A DNA stretch of 8,096 nt, from positions 1 to 8,096 of the forward strand of contig JAITLF010000025.1 of NCBI GenBank assembly GCA_031278025.1, in the 5' to 3' direction. Shown in pieces: positions 5,066 to 8,096 of the stretch. Numbering within the stretch: position 1 is the first letter of the stretch; the number at the start of each line of letters is the position of its first letter. The DNA is from Treponema sp. Its GTDB lineage: Bacteria > Spirochaetota > Spirochaetia > Treponematales > Breznakiellaceae. Under the pieces are notes generated by a model. That model searched no databases and was not told the origin of the DNA. It saw only the letters and a list, made by a program, of their open reading frames with translations. A program made the translations under genes and the position numbers.

Positions 5066-6062
5066 TGCGGAACATCGCTGTATCTTTGTGGTCTTCACGC
5101 CGGTTTCCGTGAACATCGGAAAAAGTATGGCGCGCCGGTTTCTGGGCCGCCGCCTTGGTTACTTCTTCCGCTATGCGTAAATCGGAAGCCCCTGAACGGA
5201 GCAATGCCTTAAGGTCCAGGGCCAGGGCGCTTGCAAGGCAGGGTTTGAGAAGCCCTTCCGGAGTAAGACGGAGGCGGTTGCAGGTGTCGCAGAACCCACG
5301 GGACAGGGCGTCAATGAAACCTATCCTGCCCGAAAAACCGGGAACCTCATAATACACGGCAGGCCCATTACCGAGCCGTTCGCCCGTGGGCCGCAGGGAA
5401 CGGTGTTCTGAACGGCGTTCCAAGATTGAGCGGACCGCAGCGCCGGGAACAGGATCCATTTCCCCGGCGCAGCCCAGGGGCATGAGTTCTATGAACCGCA
5501 CCGCGTCAACGGTTTTTTCCGCCAGGGCCGCGATACCGGCGAGTTCCCCCTCATTGACGGACCGCAGGGGAACACAGTTTACCTTGACCGGTATGCCCAG
5601 GGAACGGGCCCGCTCCAGGGTTTTGACGATGCCTGCGGGAGAAACGGCGCTTGCAGCCTGCGCCCGCGTAATCAGGCGAAACGTTTCGGGATTAAGGGAA
5701 TCCAGGCTTACGTTGAGCCCCGACAGGGGTATCGCCGCAAGTTCATCCAGATACCTGTCCAACAGGATGCCGTTGGTCGTAACCGTAACCTGCTCAACGC
5801 CGGGAATGGCTTTAACCGCGCGGATGAAAGAAACCGTCCCCTTCCGTACCAGGGGTTCCCCGCCGGTTACCTTGATCCGGCGTATCCCCAGGCCCGCCAG
5901 GATGCGGCAGACCCTAAGCATTTCCTCGAAACGGAGGATGGCTTCGTGAGGCCGTTGCTCCACCCCATCGGGCGGCATGCAGTAGACACAACGGAGGTTG
6001 CACCGGTCGGTAACCGAGACCCTCAGGTAATCCAGCGCCCTTCCTGACGGATCAATCAGCAC
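5055..6062 (-). CDS. moaA: GTP 3',8-cyclase (MoaA), radical SAM
   Basis: Radical SAM enzyme that converts GTP to 3',8-cyclo-GTP, the first step of molybdopterin synthesis; MoaC then makes cyclic pyranopterin phosphate. The 335 aa are normal length. The N-terminal [4Fe-4S] motif is C21-x3-C25-x2-C28 (CNLRCVYC), and the SAM-binding stretch is V-T-G-G-E-P at 65-70. The second cluster, which binds substrate, is C258-x2-C261-x13-C275 (FCDTCNRLRLTPEGLLKPC). The protein ends in the double glycine (F-R-I-G-G) that MoaA needs for activity. The start is GTG at 6062, overlapping the end of moaC by 7 bases, with GGAAGG 10 bases upstream; no ATG fits better, and the residues following the GTG match the MoaA N-terminus. 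It should be oxygen-sensitive, consistent with an anaerobe. Confidence 0.97.
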   Translation of the reverse strand: MLIDPSGRALDYLRVSVTDRCNLRCVYCMPPDGVEQRPHEAILRFEEMLRVCRILAGLGIRRIKVTGGEPLVRKGTVSFIRAVKAIPGVEQVTVTTNGILLDRYLDELAAIPLSGLNVSLDSLNPETFRLITRAQAASAVSPAGIVKTLERARSLGIPVKVNCVPLRSVNEGELAGIAALAEKTVDAVRFIELMPLGCAGEMDPVPGAAVRSILERRSEHRSLRPTGERLGNGPAVYYEVPGFSGRIGFIDALSRGFCDTCNRLRLTPEGLLKPCLASALALDLKALLRSGASDLRIAEEVTKAAAQKPARHTFSDVHGNRREDHKDTAMFRIGG

Positions 6063-6577
6063 AGGTAGATGCCTTCCGCGGGTTCTTCCCGCTTAAAATG
6101 CCCGCTCCTGCCGCCCGACTTTTCCCAAAGCCTGATATTCCCGATCACCATGGCCCGGTCCAGGGCCTTGCACATATCGTAAATCGTGAGGAGGGCAACC
6201 GACGCCCCGGTCAGGGCTTCCATCTCAGCGCCCGTCTTGCCGGAAAGCTTCACCGTACAGACCGCCTCTATCCGGCTCCCGGCCCCGTCGGGGAAAAAAT
6301 CCACCGTACAGGCGTCAAACGCAAGGGAATGGCAAAGCGGGATCAGGCGCGAGGTTTGCTTGGCCGCCATGATTCCCGCAAGCCGGGCAACGCCCAGGAC
6401 ATCTCCCTTCCCCACCTTCCCGCTCATGACGGCGGTAAAGGCGTCACGGCTCATGGCGATATCCCCTTTGGCAACGGCGGTCCGGCTCGCCGCTTCTTTG
6501 CCGGACACGTCCACCATTATCGCGCCCCCTGCGGAATCAAAATGGGTAAACCCATGATCGGCTATATTCATTTTCAT
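6056..6577 (-). CDS. moaC: Cyclic pyranopterin monophosphate synthase (MoaC)
   Basis: Partner of MoaA; it rearranges 3',8-cyclo-GTP into cyclic pyranopterin monophosphate. From the ATG at 6577 it is 173 aa, the normal size. Motifs are F-T-H-F-D and M-V-D-V-S near the start, K-G-D-V at 57-60, L-I-P-L-C-H at 78-83, G-K-T-G-A-E-M-E-A-L-T at 113-123, T-I-Y-D-M-C-K-A at 131-138 and K-S-G-G-R-S-G at 153-159. K57, H83, D134 and K137 fall where the E. coli active-site residues do, shifted by six. The open frame runs upstream to 6871, but that part crosses the divergent exonuclease gene and is not MoaC-like. A second ATG six bases inside (6571) is an alternative start. No ribosome site precedes either ATG. 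It is the first gene of the operon. Confidence 0.96.
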   Translation of the reverse strand: MKMNIADHGFTHFDSAGGAIMVDVSGKEAASRTAVAKGDIAMSRDAFTAVMSGKVGKGDVLGVARLAGIMAAKQTSRLIPLCHSLAFDACTVDFFPDGAGSRIEAVCTVKLSGKTGAEMEALTGASVALLTIYDMCKALDRAMVIGNIRLWEKSGGRSGHFKREEPAEGIYLC

Positions 6578-6584
6578 GATGTAG

Positions 6585-6590
6585 AGTATA
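6585..6590 (-). promoter_or_regulatory. TATACT -10 element seven bases before the moaC start
   Basis: On the minus strand the sequence is TATACT, CTACATC, ATG. TATACT matches the -10 consensus at five of six positions. With the usual 6-7 base spacing, transcription would begin at or next to the A of the ATG, giving a leaderless message, and no AGGAGG-like site is present to contradict this. A matching -35 is weak (TTCCAA at 16 bases). The element is seen; its use is inference. Confidence 0.4.
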
Positions 6591-6665
6591 TGAGGCGGTG
6601 CGGGTTTTGGAACAGCCTCTCTGGCATCCTGAATTTCCCCGAAACTGGAATTGTTGAGCGGGGAC

Positions 6666-6704
6666 TTACCCCCCTCCGTAACGTATGGTAGTATGCAAAG
6701 GGAG
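6666..6704 (+). promoter_or_regulatory. Start region of the exonuclease III gene: weak promoter and ribosome site
   Basis: AAGGGAG at 6698-6704 lies nine bases before the ATG at 6714 and is a good ribosome site that fixes the start. A weak promoter candidate is TTACCC (6666-6671), 17 bases, TAGTAT (6689-6694); the -35 is poor. The 136 bases between the divergent moaC and xth starts hold no other clear site. Confidence 0.35.
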
Positions 6705-6713
6705 TGAAAACGA

Positions 6714-7538
6714 ATGAAAATACTTTCGTGGAACGTTAACGGAATACGGGCGGTGGAGAAGCGGGGGTTTGTCCAGTGGTTGCGGGACGATTCGCCGGAC
6801 ATCCTGTGCCTGCAAGAGACCAAGGCCACCCCGGCGCAGCTTTCCCAAGACCTGATCCGTCCGGCGGACAAGGCGGGGAACCCCTATTTTTCCTACTGGG
6901 CCAGCGCCAGAAAAAAGGGATATTCCGGGACGGCCATCTACAGCAAAACCGAACCGGTGGAAGTAAAGCCCCTGGGGATAGGGGTCTTTGATGACGAGGG
7001 ACGGGCGCTTCAGGCGGATTACGGGGATTTTGTCCTTATCTGCGCCTATTTTCCTAATTCCCAGGACGCGGGGGTCCGGCTGGGGTATAAGCTGGACTTT
7101 TGCGCCGCCATACGGGATCTTTGCGACAGCCTGACTGCCAAAGGCCGGCATCTGCTTCTTTGCGGGGATTACAACATAGCCCATACGCCTATAGACCTGG
7201 CCCGGCCCAAGGAAAACGAGGGAAACGCCGGCTACCTCCCCGCGGAGCGGGCCTGGATGGATGCCTTTACCGCCGCGGGGTATGTCGATACGTTCCGGCA
7301 TTTCCGGCCCGGAGAAGGAGGGCATTACAGTTGGTGGTCCTACCGCGGAGGCGCGCGGGCGCGGAACATAGGGTGGAGAATTGATTATCACTGCGTGGAT
7401 CCCGGTTTTATCAGCCGGGTGCGGGCTTCCGTCATCCGGCCCGAAGTTCCGGGCTCGGATCACTGCCCGGTACAGATTGAATTAAGCGAAGACCCGCAAG
7501 GAAATACGATAGGACATACGAATGAAGATAAAATATAA
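6714..7538 (+). CDS. xth: Exodeoxyribonuclease III (AP endonuclease)
   Basis: Base-excision repair enzyme that cuts DNA 5' of abasic sites and degrades one strand 3' to 5'; member of the ExoIII/APE1 endonuclease-phosphatase family. The 274 aa match the family length. All catalytic motifs are present: N-V-N-G-I-R-A (N7), L-Q-E-T-K (metal ligand E35), G-Y-S-G-T-A-I-Y-S-K, A-Y-F-P-N-S (Y112), G-D-Y-N-I-A-H (D152, N154), Y-S-W-W-S-Y, N-I-G-W-R-I-D-Y, and the final S-D-H-C-P-V (D249, H250). The last 15 residues are polar and variable and overlap the next gene by 17 bases, so the two are likely cotranscribed. It is divergent from the molybdopterin operon and shows no functional link to it. The name exoA is used in some genomes. 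Confidence 0.96.
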   Translation: MKILSWNVNGIRAVEKRGFVQWLRDDSPDILCLQETKATPAQLSQDLIRPADKAGNPYFSYWASARKKGYSGTAIYSKTEPVEVKPLGIGVFDDEGRALQADYGDFVLICAYFPNSQDAGVRLGYKLDFCAAIRDLCDSLTAKGRHLLLCGDYNIAHTPIDLARPKENEGNAGYLPAERAWMDAFTAAGYVDTFRHFRPGEGGHYSWWSYRGGARARNIGWRIDYHCVDPGFISRVRASVIRPEVPGSDHCPVQIELSEDPQGNTIGHTNEDKI

Positions 7539-8082
7539 CGCCCCGGCAACCCTAACCTTCACGTTTCTCAGCGCGGCGGTGCTGTTGCTGAACCAGACCA
7601 TACTCCCCGGCCTTACCCAAAGCTGGTTCATGGTTCCCGGACGGGGAGGGTTCAACCTGGGGAGCGTCAAAAGCTGGGTAACCCTCTTTACCCATGTGGC
7701 AGGCCACGCGGACATCAATCACTTTCTCTCCAATTTTTCTTTCGTCCTGCTTATCGGCCCCATTCTTGAGCAAAACTACGGCTCCCGGCTCCTCCTCCTG
7801 ATGCTCCTCATCACCGCGCTGGTTACCGGGGCCCTGAACATCTTCCTGTTTTCCAGTTCCCTTCTGGGGGCTTCCGGTGTGGTCTTCATGATGATACTGC
7901 TGGCTTCCTTTACCAACTTCAACAAGGGAGAGATACCCCTAACCTTCATCCTGATCCTGATACTGTACCTGGGAAGGGAGTTTATCAATTCCTTCAGAGC
8001 CGATAGTATTTCTGAATTTGCCCACATTGCCGGAGGCTTCTGCGGCAGTCTTTTCGGCTTTTTCCGGCCCGTAAAGAAATAA
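7522..8082 (+). CDS. Rhomboid family intramembrane serine protease
   Basis: Integral membrane protease that cleaves transmembrane segments of other proteins inside the lipid bilayer; its substrate is unknown. The 186 aa form the minimal six-helix core with no added domain. Likely membrane segments are at about 9-29, 68-84, 88-109, 114-132, 139-157 and 165-181. Family motifs are H62-x4-H67-x3-N71 (HADINHFLSN) in helix 2, G-A-S-G with nucleophile S118 at the start of helix 4, and catalytic H168 in A-H-I-A-G-G in helix 6. The Ser/His dyad and oxyanion-side residues are intact, so it should be active and not a pseudoprotease. The ATG lies within the end of xth, with AGGA seven bases upstream. Only 14 bases follow the stop, so its terminator is outside the window. 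Confidence 0.93.
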   Translation: MKIKYNAPATLTFTFLSAAVLLLNQTILPGLTQSWFMVPGRGGFNLGSVKSWVTLFTHVAGHADINHFLSNFSFVLLIGPILEQNYGSRLLLLMLLITALVTGALNIFLFSSSLLGASGVVFMMILLASFTNFNKGEIPLTFILILILYLGREFINSFRADSISEFAHIAGGFCGSLFGFFRPVKK

Positions 8083-8096
8083 CCGCGGGGCTTCTC

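Noticed and set aside
4619..5212. Plus-strand frame of 197 codons
   Set aside because: Antisense to the MOSC gene and the end of moaA; no recognisable motifs.
6578..6713. Moco riboswitch before moaC
   Set aside because: The moaC -10 element leaves no transcribed leader, and I see no conserved paired structure in this gap.
6578..6871. N-terminal extension of MoaC by about 98 residues
   Set aside because: The extension has no MoaC-like sequence and crosses the start of the divergent xth gene; MoaC of normal length begins at 6577.
6666..7463. Minus-strand frame of 265 codons
   Set aside because: Antisense to exonuclease III, whose catalytic motifs are all intact.

Overview
The window looks like bacterial chromosome from a spirochaete, most likely a termite-gut type Treponema relative. 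The main evidence is a bacterial V-type ATPase subunit D, a molybdenum-cofactor operon, compact translationally coupled operons, and GC-rich coding DNA beside AT-rich or repeat-filled intergenic DNA. The genus is inference; no rRNA or other phylogenetic marker is present.

Positions 1-227 are AT-rich and hold no convincing gene. The minus strand then carries everything up to about 6577. First comes a single-gene unit, type I methionine aminopeptidase (228-989). The gap 990-1227 contains a perfect 15-bp stem hairpin and a short 21-bp-period repeat. Next is a tightly coupled four-gene operon, read from 3580 down to 1228: V-ATPase subunit D, a universal stress protein, a small flavodoxin-like protein, and a J-domain protein with a helical, TPR-like C-terminus.

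The gap 3581-4119 is the strangest part. On the plus strand it holds a glycine-rich reading frame with an in-frame amber codon, probably a decayed surface-protein fragment. It is followed by six 21-bp repeat units and GC hairpins with T-runs. The 21-bp units share their period and a GATC-centred core with the repeat at about 1078-1142, so both gaps appear to carry one intergenic repeat family.

From 6577 down to 4120 runs a molybdopterin operon in the order moaC, moaA, MOSC-domain protein, MogA/MoaB-type protein. Every junction overlaps or nearly overlaps. GTP is turned into cyclic pyranopterin phosphate by MoaA and MoaC; the Mog-type protein acts late, adenylating molybdopterin; the MOSC protein is probably a sulfur- or cofactor-handling accessory. 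MoaD, MoaE and MoeA are not in the window.

Across a divergent intergenic region, the plus strand carries exodeoxyribonuclease III (6714-7538), overlapping by 17 nt an apparently active rhomboid intramembrane protease (7522-8082). No new defence or mobile system is visible. The most novel signals are the 21-bp repeat family, the amber-interrupted glycine-rich frame, the stand-alone V-ATPase D operon, and a moaC start that looks leaderless.
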